A stretch of 24,513 nucleotides of DNA from JBBKWQ01 sp037969115. GTDB lineage: Bacteria > Actinomycetota > Acidimicrobiia > Acidimicrobiales > Ilumatobacteraceae. A model generated the notes under the pieces. It ran no database searches. It had not been told where the DNA came from and saw only the letters and a program-made list of their open reading frames with translations. Every line of letters starts with the position of its first letter. The stretch's first letter is position 1. The translations under genes and the position numbers were made by a program. Shown here piece by piece: positions 6,912-16,182 of this stretch. The DNA is taken from positions 1 through 24,513 of the forward strand of contig JBBKWQ010000041.1 in the NCBI GenBank assembly GCA_037969115.1, in the 5' to 3' direction.

Positions 6912-7066
6912 AGCGCCGCGAGGCCGCCCAACACGATCAACCACACGACAATTCGAACGAGGAATCTGATCGTACCGATGACGGCGCCGAGCAGCCAGAA
7001 CACCACGATCGCGACGATCACCCATCCGACGATCGAGGCGAGTGCGGACTTCGGAGAGGTACTCAT
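6884..7066 (-). CDS. Small two-helix membrane protein, 60 residues
   Basis: The product has two hydrophobic segments (about residues 11-31 and 35-53) separated by a short basic turn, with a charged tail KLRDSD. I do not recognise a named family. It starts 12 bases after the ilvD stop, and GAGGA nine bases before the ATG, at the very end of ilvD, is a good Shine-Dalgarno sequence, so it is likely co-transcribed with ilvD. The 3' end overlaps the opposing DUF3054 gene by 28 bases. Real-gene status rests on the ribosome binding site and the clean membrane pattern. Confidence 0.72.
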   Translation of the reverse strand: MSTSPKSALASIVGWVIVAIVVFWLLGAVIGTIRFLVRIVVWLIVLGGLAALYVKLRDSD

Positions 7067-7078
7067 TGGCGTCCGTCC

Positions 7079-8794
<1,716 letters not shown>

Positions 8795-8801
8795 GTCGCC
8801 G

Positions 8802-8807
8802 AGGGTA
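8802..8807 (-). promoter_or_regulatory. -10 box (TACCCT) of a leaderless start, ilvD
   Basis: TACCCT on the reverse strand is followed by 7 bases and ATG 8794. GTGTTG lies 17 bases upstream and is a poor -35 match. Confidence 0.6.
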
Positions 8808-8868
8808 GTGCGCACCGTCGAGCGCAACACGGTGGGCCGACCACCACCCTGCCACCCGACGGTCTCGG

Positions 8869-8874
8869 TACCAT
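8869..8874 (+). promoter_or_regulatory. Candidate -10 box (TACCAT) for the GHMP kinase unit
   Basis: TACCAT would start transcription near 8881-8882, two to three bases before the GTG of the 9-codon upstream ORF and about 28 bases before the kinase GTG. It faces away from the ilvD promoter 62 bases to its left. Confidence 0.4.
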
Positions 8875-8883
8875 CGGCCACCT

Positions 8884-8913
8884 GTGAACCCCGACATCGA
8901 CCTCGAAACGTGA
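8884..8913 (+). CDS. Putative 9-codon upstream ORF overlapping the kinase start
   Basis: GTG 8884 opens a frame encoding MNPDIDLET and ends at TGA 8911-8913. The last G of codon 9 plus this TGA form GTGA, whose GTG (8910) is the kinase start. The ORF lies just after the transcription start predicted from TACCAT, and the kinase GTG has no Shine-Dalgarno sequence of its own. This fits reinitiation by terminating ribosomes. It is too short to show coding bias, so chance cannot be excluded. Confidence 0.3.
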   Translation: MNPDIDLET

Positions 8914-9827
8914 GCGGCTCGTACGTCGACTGTCCGGCCAGAGCGGCGCTCGCCGGTAATCCGTCCGACGCGTACGACGGCGCAGTGCTCGCCGTGCCGG
9001 TCACACAGTTCGCCGCCACGGTATCCAGCTCACCGGCAGAGCACTACGGGGTCGATCACGACGACCCCGACATGATCCGCCTGATCGATGCCACGGTCGC
9101 TCGCCTGATTCGCGAGTTGGGTTGTCCGGTGCCGACAGTCGAGCTCAAGCCATCGACCACGATTCCCCGATCAGTCGGACTCGCCGGGTCGAGCGCGCTG
9201 GTGATCGCCACGCTCCGGTCGCTCGCACCTCGTGTCGGTTGGACGCCGACATCTCTGGAGCTCGCGGAGTTGGCCCTGTCGATCGAACACGACGACATGG
9301 GAATCACCGCAGGCCTTCAGGATCGCCTCGTGCAGGCGCACGAGCGGCCGATCCTGATGGACTTCTCGGCCGACACGACCGTCACTCCCGTCGCGTTCCA
9401 TCCGTCGATTCGCCTCTTCATGGCGTGGTCGGACCGAGCCGCCGCGTCGAGCGATCTCACCCACCGTCCCCTGCTCGAACGGCACCGAAACGGTGAGCGG
9501 GCGGTCCGCGCTGCGATGGGCCGACTGCGGACGTTGGCGCACGATGCCACGACCGCCGCCATCGCAGGCGACGTCGAAGCGCTCGGGACCACGATGAACA
9601 CCACCTTCGAGATTCGTGCCGAGCTGACGGACGTTCCCGGGCCGATGCTGCAACTCGTGGAACAGGCCCGCCGCCGAGGCGCACCGGTCAACTCAGCTGG
9701 ATCGGGTGGCTCGATCGTCGGCCTGTTCTCCGACGACGCCCACGCTGTCGAGATCGCCGAGGCGCTCGTCCAGATCGGTGCCGAACTGAGCGAGATCAAC
9801 CTCGGCGAGCCCGAAGTATCGCCGTGA
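8910..9827 (+). CDS. GHMP kinase, glucuronokinase-like
   Basis: A 305-residue small-molecule kinase of the GHMP fold. Residues 9-28 (CPARAALAGNPSDAYDGAV) match, from memory, the N-terminal substrate loop of glucuronokinase and related sugar kinases better than that of homoserine or mevalonate kinase. Residues 86-97 (PRSVGLAGSSAL) are the ATP-binding motif 2, EHDDMGITAGLQDRLVQAH carries a conserved acidic/Gln segment, and VNSAGSGGSIVGLF is the C-terminal motif 3. It would phosphorylate a sugar or sugar acid at C1, but the substrate is inference. The start GTG 8910 is the first in-frame start before the conserved block. The 3' end overlaps the end of convergent gatB by 32 bases. Confidence 0.82.
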   Translation: MSGSYVDCPARAALAGNPSDAYDGAVLAVPVTQFAATVSSSPAEHYGVDHDDPDMIRLIDATVARLIRELGCPVPTVELKPSTTIPRSVGLAGSSALVIATLRSLAPRVGWTPTSLELAELALSIEHDDMGITAGLQDRLVQAHERPILMDFSADTTVTPVAFHPSIRLFMAWSDRAAASSDLTHRPLLERHRNGERAVRAAMGRLRTLAHDATTAAIAGDVEALGTTMNTTFEIRAELTDVPGPMLQLVEQARRRGAPVNSAGSGGSIVGLFSDDAHAVEIAEALVQIGAELSEINLGEPEVSP

Positions 9828-11268
9828 CGGCCTTGCCGTCGGCCTGACCGCGGGAGGCCTTCATGATCGCTCCCACCAGTGCGCCCATGGCCTTGTCTTC
9901 GCCGTCTCGGTACTTCGCCCACGCATCGGGCTGATCCGCGATCGCCGCGTCGACGAAACCCTCCAGTGCGGACGTCTCGATCGCCTCGAACCCACGCTCG
10001 GCCGCGATCGCCTCGGGGTCTCCCCCGCCACGTTCGACCATGTCGGCAAGCACCTGCTTGACCTGCGTCGACGTGAGCGTGCCGTCACGCTCCATCGTCG
10101 TGAGTTTGGCGAGATCGGCCGCCGCCACGGCGGGCGATTCGCCGACGTCCGCGAACGCCTCCTTCACATGCACAGCGGCGCGACCCACGTCTCCACCTTC
10201 GGCGCCGACCGCCAACACGTACGCATCCTGTCCACGATCGACGATGACCATGGCGGTCTCGCTATCGGCTTCGATTCCGGCAGCGGAGGCGAGCGCCGAG
10301 CGGCGAACCGCAGGCAGAACCGGCAACGCCGCGCGCACGCGGCCGATCCAGGCCGGGTCGGGAACGAGAGGAACGAGGTCCGGCTCGAGGAAATAGCGAT
10401 AGTCGTCGGCGTCTTCCTTCGAACGCAAAGTGTGCGTGCGGCCGTCGTTCTCGTCCCAATGCCGTGTCTGCTGGCGAACCTGCTCGCCGCCCTCGATCAG
10501 TTGGATCTGACGCTTCGCCTCGTACTCGATCGCGCGTCCGAGCGAACGAACCGAGTTGACGTTCTTGATCTCGCACCGCGTACCCAGCGGGTCGCCGGGG
10601 CGGCGGACGCTGACGTTCGCATCGACCCGCATCGACCCCTCTTCCATCTTCGCGTCGGACGCTCCGACCGCCACGAGGATCGCCCGCAGTTCGTTCGCGT
10701 ATTGCCGGGCCTCCTCCGGGGTCCGCAGGTCGGGCCGACTGACGATTTCTACGAGCGGCACTCCCGCTCGGTTGAAGTCGATGAGCGAATAGTCCGAGCC
10801 GTGGATACGTCCGCCGGCACCGCCGACGTGGGTCGACTTACCCGTGTCCTCTTCCATATGGGCCCGCTCGATGCCGATCCGCGTGCCGTCGGGCAGCGGC
10901 AGGAAACCATCGACATTCAACGGATCCTCGTACTGGCTGATCTGATACGCCTTGGGCATGTCGGGGTAGAAGTAGTTCTTCCTCGCGAACGTGCACGGCT
11001 GCACGGTGCAGTTCAAAGCCAGGCCGATGCGCATCGCCAGTTCCACCGCCTGCCGGTTGAGCACCGGGAGCGCCCCGGGCAGACCGAGCGTGACAGGGTC
11101 GACATGCGTGTTCGGTTCATCGCCGAAGCGGTTCGGGCTCGCCGAGAACAGCTTCGTCTCGGTCGCGAGCTCGACGTGTACTTCGAGGCCGATGATCATC
11201 TCGTAGCCGTCGTGCATCCACAGCGGATCCGTCGTGCTTCTCGTCATGATCGTCGCGTCGTTGCTCAT
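9796..11268 (-). CDS. gatB: Asp-tRNA(Asn)/Glu-tRNA(Gln) amidotransferase subunit B
   Basis: GatB is the kinase and tRNA-binding subunit of the amidotransferase that turns Glu-tRNA(Gln) and Asp-tRNA(Asn) into the amidated forms. The 490-residue product starts the catalytic domain with GYEMIIGLEVHVEL and continues with KLFSASPNRFGDEPN, KNYFYPDMPKAYQISQYEDP and SLIDFNRAGVPLVEIVS. EGSMRVDANVSVR and CEIKNVNSVR follow, ending with the helical YqeY-like tail (GALVGAIMKASRGQADGKAV). ATG 11268 overlaps the gatA stop by 4 bases (ATGA). It is the last gene of gatCAB, and its 3' end overlaps the convergent GHMP kinase gene by 32 bases. Confidence 0.96.
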   Translation of the reverse strand: MSNDATIMTRSTTDPLWMHDGYEMIIGLEVHVELATETKLFSASPNRFGDEPNTHVDPVTLGLPGALPVLNRQAVELAMRIGLALNCTVQPCTFARKNYFYPDMPKAYQISQYEDPLNVDGFLPLPDGTRIGIERAHMEEDTGKSTHVGGAGGRIHGSDYSLIDFNRAGVPLVEIVSRPDLRTPEEARQYANELRAILVAVGASDAKMEEGSMRVDANVSVRRPGDPLGTRCEIKNVNSVRSLGRAIEYEAKRQIQLIEGGEQVRQQTRHWDENDGRTHTLRSKEDADDYRYFLEPDLVPLVPDPAWIGRVRAALPVLPAVRRSALASAAGIEADSETAMVIVDRGQDAYVLAVGAEGGDVGRAAVHVKEAFADVGESPAVAAADLAKLTTMERDGTLTSTQVKQVLADMVERGGGDPEAIAAERGFEAIETSALEGFVDAAIADQPDAWAKYRDGEDKAMGALVGAIMKASRGQADGKAVTAILRARRG

Positions 11269-12713
11269 GGCGCCTCCCCGTTCGCCGTTGCCGCCCGTTC
11301 GAGCTCGGCAGCGACCCGGAACATCACCGGTTCGCCGAGTGCAGGAGCCAGCACCTGCACGCCGACCGGCAGACCTTCGGCGCCGGTACCGAAGGGCACG
11401 CTCATGCCCGGGTGACCGGTGAGATTCGACGGGATCGTGTACGTGTCGCACAAATACATGGCGAACGGGTTGTCGGTCTTGTCACCGAACCGGAATGCCA
11501 CTGTCGGCGATGCCGGGGTGATCAGCACGTCGACCTGTTCGTAGGCGCGGGCGAAGTCGTCGCTGATGAGTCGACGAACCTTCAGCGCCTTGCCGTAGTA
11601 CGCGTCGTAATATCCGGCCGACAAGGCGTAGGTACCCAGCATGATCCGACGCTTCACCTCGGCACCGAAACCCTCGGTGCGGGTCGCCATGTACATCGAG
11701 TTCGTGTCGGGCGCGTCGACCCGCTTTCCGTAGCGAACGCCGTCGTAGCGCGCCAGGTTCGACGACGCTTCTGCCGGCGCGATGAGGTAGTACGCAGTGA
11801 GGCCATAGGTGAACGCCGGAACCTTGACATCGACGATCCGCGCTCCCCCGGCAGCGAGCGCTTCGAACGCACGCTCGACGCGTTCGAGCACATCCGGATC
11901 GGCCCCCTCGGGCAAATCGGTGATCCGCCCGACGCGGAGGCCCTCGACACCCCGATCGAGCACCGCGGCCAGGTCGGGGAACGGCTCCGGAATCGACGTG
12001 GAATCGAGTGGATCGTGGCCACCGATGACGCTCAACGCCAATGCTGCGTCACCCACGGTGTGCGTGAACGGACCGATCTGATCGAGGCTGCTCGCGAACG
12101 CCACGAGTCCGTAGCGGCTGACCGCGCCGTACGTCGGCTTGACTCCGACGACGCCACAGAGGGCGGCGGGCTGGCGAATCGATCCTCCCGTGTCACTGCC
12201 GAAGCCGATCGTGGCGAACCCGGCCGCGACCGCCGCCGCGGACCCGCCGGAGGATCCTCCCGGAACGCGGGTCGGATCGTGGGGATTCCGAGTCGGACCG
12301 AACGCCGAGTTCTCGGTGCTCGAGCCCATGGCGAATTCGTCGAGGTTCGTCTTGCCGATCACGACCGCCCCGGCCGCTCCCAGCTTCGTGACCACCGTGG
12401 CGTCGTACGGCGGGCGCCAACCCTCGAGGATCCGCGACGAGCAGGTCGTCGGCACCCCGCGCGTGCACATGTTGTCCTTGAGTGCGACCGGTACGCCGGC
12501 GAGTGGACCCGGGTCGTCGCCACCGGCAACGACTTCGTCGATTTCCGAAGCGCGTGCCCGTGCGCGGTCGGCGAGCACCAAGTTGAAGGCGTGGATGTCG
12601 GTCTCGTGGCCATCGATGGCCGCGAGGTGACGCTCGATGACGTCGAGCGCTTTCACGCTGCCCGTTCTGACTCCCGCGGCGATCTGTGACGCCGATTCCG
12701 GTACGGCAGACAT
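11265..12713 (-). CDS. gatA: Asp-tRNA(Asn)/Glu-tRNA(Gln) amidotransferase subunit A
   Basis: GatA is the glutaminase subunit that supplies ammonia to GatB. The 482-residue amidase-signature enzyme has the Ser-cisSer-Lys triad at Lys79 (VALKDN), Ser154 (PGGSSGGSAAAV) and Ser178 (DTGGSIRQPA), the same numbers as in Staphylococcus aureus GatA. The start ATG 12713 lies 3 bases after the gatC stop, and GGAGG eight bases upstream, within the end of gatC, is a clear Shine-Dalgarno sequence. It overlaps gatB by 4 bases. Confidence 0.96.
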   Translation of the reverse strand: MSAVPESASQIAAGVRTGSVKALDVIERHLAAIDGHETDIHAFNLVLADRARARASEIDEVVAGGDDPGPLAGVPVALKDNMCTRGVPTTCSSRILEGWRPPYDATVVTKLGAAGAVVIGKTNLDEFAMGSSTENSAFGPTRNPHDPTRVPGGSSGGSAAAVAAGFATIGFGSDTGGSIRQPAALCGVVGVKPTYGAVSRYGLVAFASSLDQIGPFTHTVGDAALALSVIGGHDPLDSTSIPEPFPDLAAVLDRGVEGLRVGRITDLPEGADPDVLERVERAFEALAAGGARIVDVKVPAFTYGLTAYYLIAPAEASSNLARYDGVRYGKRVDAPDTNSMYMATRTEGFGAEVKRRIMLGTYALSAGYYDAYYGKALKVRRLISDDFARAYEQVDVLITPASPTVAFRFGDKTDNPFAMYLCDTYTIPSNLTGHPGMSVPFGTGAEGLPVGVQVLAPALGEPVMFRVAAELERAATANGEAP

Positions 12714-12716
12714 TCC

Positions 12717-13019
12717 TCAGTCCTCCAGGCCGAGGATCGGAGGGACCTGGAATCGACCGTCTTCGGCTCGCGGCGCAGCAGCGAGCACCTCGTCGCGGTC
12801 GAGTGTCGGTGCGACGACGTCGTCTCGCATCACGTTCACGAGCGGATATGGCTGGGTCATCGGCTCGACGTCGTCGAGATCGAGCGAATCGATGTCGGCG
12901 AAATGCTCGAGCATGTCGTTGAGCTGCGCAGCCGTTCGCTCGATCTCGTCGGGTGTGAGGTCGAGCCGGGCCAGGCGCGACACCTTCACGACGACATCTG
13001 CGTTCATTCGTTCGGACAC
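12717..13019 (-). CDS. gatC: Asp-tRNA(Asn)/Glu-tRNA(Gln) amidotransferase subunit C
   Basis: GatC is the small belt-like subunit that wraps GatA and GatB. The 100-residue product has the typical VVVKVSRLARLDLTPDEIE start, a central QLNDMLEHFADIDSLDLDDVEP and the C-terminal RDDVV, followed by RAEDGRFQVPPIL, which contacts the other subunits. I chose GTG 13019 because TAGCCT lies 8 bases upstream. ATG 13007 (MNADVVV) would lose four residues, and a longer frame to 13091 has a non-family, Arg/Gly-rich start. It is the first gene of the gatCAB operon. Confidence 0.92.
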   Translation of the reverse strand: MSERMNADVVVKVSRLARLDLTPDEIERTAAQLNDMLEHFADIDSLDLDDVEPMTQPYPLVNVMRDDVVAPTLDRDEVLAAAPRAEDGRFQVPPILGLED

Positions 13020-13027
13020 GACGGCCG

Positions 13028-13033
13028 AGGCTA
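13028..13033 (-). promoter_or_regulatory. -10 box (TAGCCT) of the gatCAB operon
   Basis: TAGCCT on the reverse strand is followed by 8 bases and GTG 13019. It lies in the 83-base gap after the LLM oxidoreductase gene, so gatCAB need not depend on that gene's transcript. Confidence 0.45.
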
Positions 13034-13102
13034 CTGGCACGCGTTCGTCCGCCCCACACGGGTTCGGTCCGCGGCGACCGGCCGACCGCATCGGTCACTT
13101 CG

Positions 13103-14032
13103 TCAACGCAGCGCGGCGATCACCGGCGCGAATGCGTCACGCTCGCGCACGACGAAGTACGTGATACCCCAACGGTCGCGGCAGCGCCGGATGTCGTCGG
13201 CGATTTCGTCGACCGATCCGATCAACACGTACGGCACGGCGGCAGCGTCTTGCGGCTCGAGACCGTCGATGAGCTCGCATGCAGCCGCGAGCCCTGCCGC
13301 GCGGTCGTCGGTCACGTCGACGATCTGGACCAGTGCGTTCAGTTCGACTTCGCCGAATCGCTCACCGGCGCCCGCTCGAATCTGCGCGATCTGTTCATCG
13401 AGATGAGATGGCTCGAAGCGCACGGTGTGACGATGGCCGTCGAGCTGGGTCCTGCCGAGACCCTGCAGTCCGACGATTTCGGCGTGAGCTCCTGCATGGC
13501 CGAGCAGCGCTGCACCGTTGCCACCGACCAGGATCGGAAGTCGATCCTGACGGGATCGATCGACCTGAGCTCCTCGCAGGTGATGGTGCTCGGCATCGCA
13601 CTCGACCTCTTCGCCGTCGAGGAGCCGACGGACGATCTCGACCGATTCCGCGAGCCGCGCCTTGCGGACGCGAGCCGGCCGGAACGGCAAGCCGGTCGCC
13701 GCGAACTCCTGTGGAGTGTGTCCGGCGCCGAGCCCCAACTCGAACCGACCTCCCGAGAGATGGTCGAGCGAGGTCGACTCCCACGCGATCTGTACGACGT
13801 TCCTGATGTCGGCGTTCACCACGAACGTGCCGATACGGATCCGTTCCGTGGCAGCTGCGGCAGCTGCGAGCGTGACGAAAGGAGCGAGACCCGGCCCGAC
13901 GTGATCGGGAACGAGCACGATGTCGAACCCTGCCTCCTCCGCCTGACGAGCGTCCGCAGCGACGTCGGCGTCGGACGTCGGCCTGAGCTGCAACCCGAAC
14001 CGAAACGGACGCGTGTTGTCGTTGCCTGCCAT
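13103..14032 (-). CDS. LLM-class F420-dependent oxidoreductase
   Basis: A 309-residue luciferase-like TIM-barrel protein of the group that uses coenzyme F420 in actinobacteria. The start FRFGLQLRPTSDADVAADARQAEEAGFD-type first strand and helix, DIVLVPDHVGPGLAP, TERIRIGTFVVNADIRN, and DHLSGGRFELGLGAG followed by a Thr-Pro-rich turn are typical. RLPILVGGNG is the conserved cofactor-side loop late in the barrel. The substrate is unknown. ATG 14032 is the first Met of the domain, with CAGACT 6 bases upstream as a weak leaderless -10. It is divergent from the ArsR-type gene, which is a candidate regulator; the link is positional only. Confidence 0.85.
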   Translation of the reverse strand: MAGNDNTRPFRFGLQLRPTSDADVAADARQAEEAGFDIVLVPDHVGPGLAPFVTLAAAAAATERIRIGTFVVNADIRNVVQIAWESTSLDHLSGGRFELGLGAGHTPQEFAATGLPFRPARVRKARLAESVEIVRRLLDGEEVECDAEHHHLRGAQVDRSRQDRLPILVGGNGAALLGHAGAHAEIVGLQGLGRTQLDGHRHTVRFEPSHLDEQIAQIRAGAGERFGEVELNALVQIVDVTDDRAAGLAAACELIDGLEPQDAAAVPYVLIGSVDEIADDIRRCRDRWGITYFVVRERDAFAPVIAALR

Positions 14033-14126
14033 CTGGTGAGTCTGGCATCCGGCGACTGCTGAGGGAGCGGAGAGCGATCGCCGAAAGCTCTGCGCATCGT
14101 CTGGAAAATCCTCTCGGGGTGCCCGC

Positions 14127-14139
14127 AGTGCGAAGCACT
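14127..14139. promoter_or_regulatory. Inverted repeat beside a -10 box, possible ArsR operator
   Basis: AGTGC at 14127-14131 and GCACT at 14135-14139 are exact reverse complements around GAA. TATTCT at 14147-14152 begins 7 bases later and is a fair -10 box, giving a roughly 70-base leader for the ArsR-type gene. The repeat would sit in the promoter spacer. The 196-base divergent region also has an AT-rich patch (CACAATTTTGTC, 14174-14185) that might be an operator instead. Confidence 0.3.
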
Positions 14140-14228
14140 TGCGGACTATTCTCACGGAGAGTGGCGCGACTTGCACAATTTTGTCAGACGTTGTTCCATG
14201 TACAGGCGAGTCGACGATTGGACGTTGG

Positions 14229-14924
14229 ATGAACGGACAGATGACGGGGCAACCTTCGTGGTCGATACCCCGAGAACAGTCGCCCGACTTCGACGCTGTC
14301 TTCCAGGCGATCGCCGCACCGACCCGTCGCTCGATCCTCGACATCTTGCGCGACGGCACGCATGTCACCGCCAAGGACATCGGCGATCAGTTGAACGAGG
14401 TCAGCCGACAGGCACTGTCGCACCACCTGCGAGTGCTCCGAGATGCCGAGTTGATCGAGATGGAACGCGACGGACAGTCATGGCGCTACAGCCTGAACAC
14501 CGACCCACTGGCATCGATCTACCGGATCTGGCTCGGCCGATATGTGCCCGCCGACGCGGAACAGGACACGGAACAGGACACGGAACAGGACACGAAACAG
14601 AGCACGGAACTGGACACGGAACAGCGAGCGACACTCGCCGGCGCGACCGACGGCGGACACATTCGCACCGACCGATCCAGTGACGAGCCACCACTGCGCG
14701 TCCTGCCCGAGTCGACCGACCACGAGCCAGAGGTCCGCGGGCACGAACACGAAACGATGAACGTCGACGACCGTCTCGCGCGGCTGTCCGAACGGATTCA
14801 ACGTGTGGCGGCTGCCCCGAGGGCGATCCCGGGGCGCCACAGCGGGCACGGCGAGCGCAGGTCTCCGACCGAGCTGAACAGGGCGCTGGGACGCATCGCT
14901 GCCGAGATCAGCGCCAAACCGTGA
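14229..14924 (+). CDS. ArsR-type winged-helix regulator with repeat linker and C-terminal extension
   Basis: Residues about 15-95 form an ArsR-type winged helix: FDAVFQAIAAPTRRSILDIL, then the recognition region around SRQALSHHLRVLRDAELIE and the wing MERDGQSWRYSLN. The 231-residue product is more than twice the core size. The core is followed by five to six copies of an EQDT tetrapeptide, a Ser/Asp/Glu/Pro-rich stretch, and a C-terminal predicted helix (MNVDDRLARLSERIQRV). No metal-binding Cys pair of the ArsR type is visible, so it is unlikely to be a metal sensor. ATG 14229 is chosen because the upstream frame (to TTG 14139) looks non-coding; ATG 14241 is an alternative. It diverges from the LLM gene. 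Confidence 0.8.
   Translation: MNGQMTGQPSWSIPREQSPDFDAVFQAIAAPTRRSILDILRDGTHVTAKDIGDQLNEVSRQALSHHLRVLRDAELIEMERDGQSWRYSLNTDPLASIYRIWLGRYVPADAEQDTEQDTEQDTKQSTELDTEQRATLAGATDGGHIRTDRSSDEPPLRVLPESTDHEPEVRGHEHETMNVDDRLARLSERIQRVAAAPRAIPGRHSGHGERRSPTELNRALGRIAAEISAKP
14559..14630 (+). repeat. 12-bp tandem repeat inside the ArsR-type gene
   Basis: GAACAGGACACG occurs three times exactly (14559-14570, 14571-14582, 14583-14594) and three more times with changes (14595-14606, 14607-14618, 14619-14630). In frame it encodes EQDT, EQDT, EQDT, KQST, ELDT, EQRA. The decay from left to right suggests a recent expansion by slippage at the 5' side. Confidence 0.85.
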
Positions 14925-14969
14925 CACTCCGATCGACGTTCTGACCAAACCCGTCGACCGTCGCCGCAG

Positions 14970-16133
14970 TCAGAAATCGGTGACCAAATAGGGTTCGGGA
15001 GCGAGGCAGAACATCGCGTCGGCACGACGCAGTACATCGGGCCGCCGGGCGGTGAGGCGACGACCTGCCGCCAGCGCGCTGGGTCGAACGCCGCCCAGCA
15101 GCAACGCACTGAACGATGGGTGATCGGTGACCATGTCGGCCTTGCGCCGGGTGGAGGAGCATCCGGCGCCACCGATCTTCCACCGTCGGTCTCCGACTTC
15201 GACGACCAGTTCGTCGTCGGTGCCGTACTGCCGAGCCCCGAAGCACTTCCCCGCGTCGAGCACGTTGATCCAGGCTCCGTCGTCGAGCGCGGTGGTTCGG
15301 ATCTGGCGCGGGTCGTCCAACAAATACGGCAGCGGGTCGTCGACTCGCACCTTGAACGACTTGATCGACCCGACCAGGTCGACCGAGAGGATGGTGTGCC
15401 ACAGCGCGACGTGTGCCTCGGGCGTGGTGTAACCGAAATCGATGAGATCGAGCTCGTGAGCCGGTAGACCGTCGGGCCACTTCTGTGCGACTCTCCACGC
15501 AGCGAAGCCGTCGTGATGAAATGCGTAGACAACCCCGTCACCGCGCAACGCTGCCTCGGCGACGATTCGTTCCGGCGAGCGGGTGATCTCGCCGGGATGC
15601 GACCGCGCACACGCTTCCCACTGCCGGACGAGCAGATCGACGACTTCGGGCCCGTGCACGAGGCGAACCGATCCAGGCTCCGGCACGAAACGCGACCGAA
15701 TGTTGGCGGACCGAGCAGCGATTTCGACTCGACGCCTGACGGTTGCGCGTCCGTAGCCGAAGCGCTCGTAGATGCCGCCTTCGGTCGCCAACAACGACGA
15801 CAACACATCACCTCGATCGCGCAGGTCGGCGATCATCTCGGCGATCAGCCGTGTGAGGATCCCTTGGCGCCGATGTGTGACAGCGACGCCGACCCACGTG
15901 AGTCCGCCGGTTGCGATCTGGGCGCCTCCGTGGACCGTGGTGTCGAACCCGAACGACCCGGCGAGTCCGACGAGTCGACCCCGGTCGGTCGCCACACGGA
16001 ACCGTTCCAGTTGCAGCGACGGTCGTACCTTGTCGAAGTCGTCGGGTTTCCACACGTCGCCGAACGCGACGCCGTCGTGACGCACCATCTCTGGGACGTC
16101 GTCCTCGGTTGCCGGTCTCGTCTCGATCGCCAC
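14970..16133 (-). CDS. Eis-like GNAT N-acetyltransferase
   Basis: A protein of about 387 residues with the Eis three-part layout. It has an N-terminal GNAT domain with the acetyl-CoA loop (VGVAVTHRRQGILTRL), a second degenerate GNAT region, and a C-terminal sterol-carrier-like domain. ATEGGIYERFGYGRA is the conserved Eis-type segment after the acetyl-CoA loop. Mycobacterial Eis acetylates aminoglycosides and lysine residues; the substrate here is unknown. The product ends LVTDF, with no terminal Phe-carboxylate conflict, matching Eis proteins that use the C-terminus in the active site. I choose GTG 16133 because CACACT lies 6 bases upstream; ATG 16151 would add six residues. It converges on the ArsR-type gene with a 45-base gap. 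Confidence 0.84.
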   Translation of the reverse strand: MAIETRPATEDDVPEMVRHDGVAFGDVWKPDDFDKVRPSLQLERFRVATDRGRLVGLAGSFGFDTTVHGGAQIATGGLTWVGVAVTHRRQGILTRLIAEMIADLRDRGDVLSSLLATEGGIYERFGYGRATVRRRVEIAARSANIRSRFVPEPGSVRLVHGPEVVDLLVRQWEACARSHPGEITRSPERIVAEAALRGDGVVYAFHHDGFAAWRVAQKWPDGLPAHELDLIDFGYTTPEAHVALWHTILSVDLVGSIKSFKVRVDDPLPYLLDDPRQIRTTALDDGAWINVLDAGKCFGARQYGTDDELVVEVGDRRWKIGGAGCSSTRRKADMVTDHPSFSALLLGGVRPSALAAGRRLTARRPDVLRRADAMFCLAPEPYLVTDF

Positions 16134-16182
16134 GTGGCCAGTGTGGCCCATGCCGGCCGTGCGGGCCGTGCAACGCGCGGAC

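Noticed and set aside
10168..11415. Forward frame opposite gatB, and a similar one at 11412-12689 opposite gatA
   Set aside because: Both are antisense shadows of catalytic proteins with intact motifs.
14559..14630. Tandem repeat considered as a CRISPR-like array or integration site
   Set aside because: Units of 12 bp without spacers, in frame within a gene, encode a tetrapeptide repeat. This is a minisatellite, not an array.
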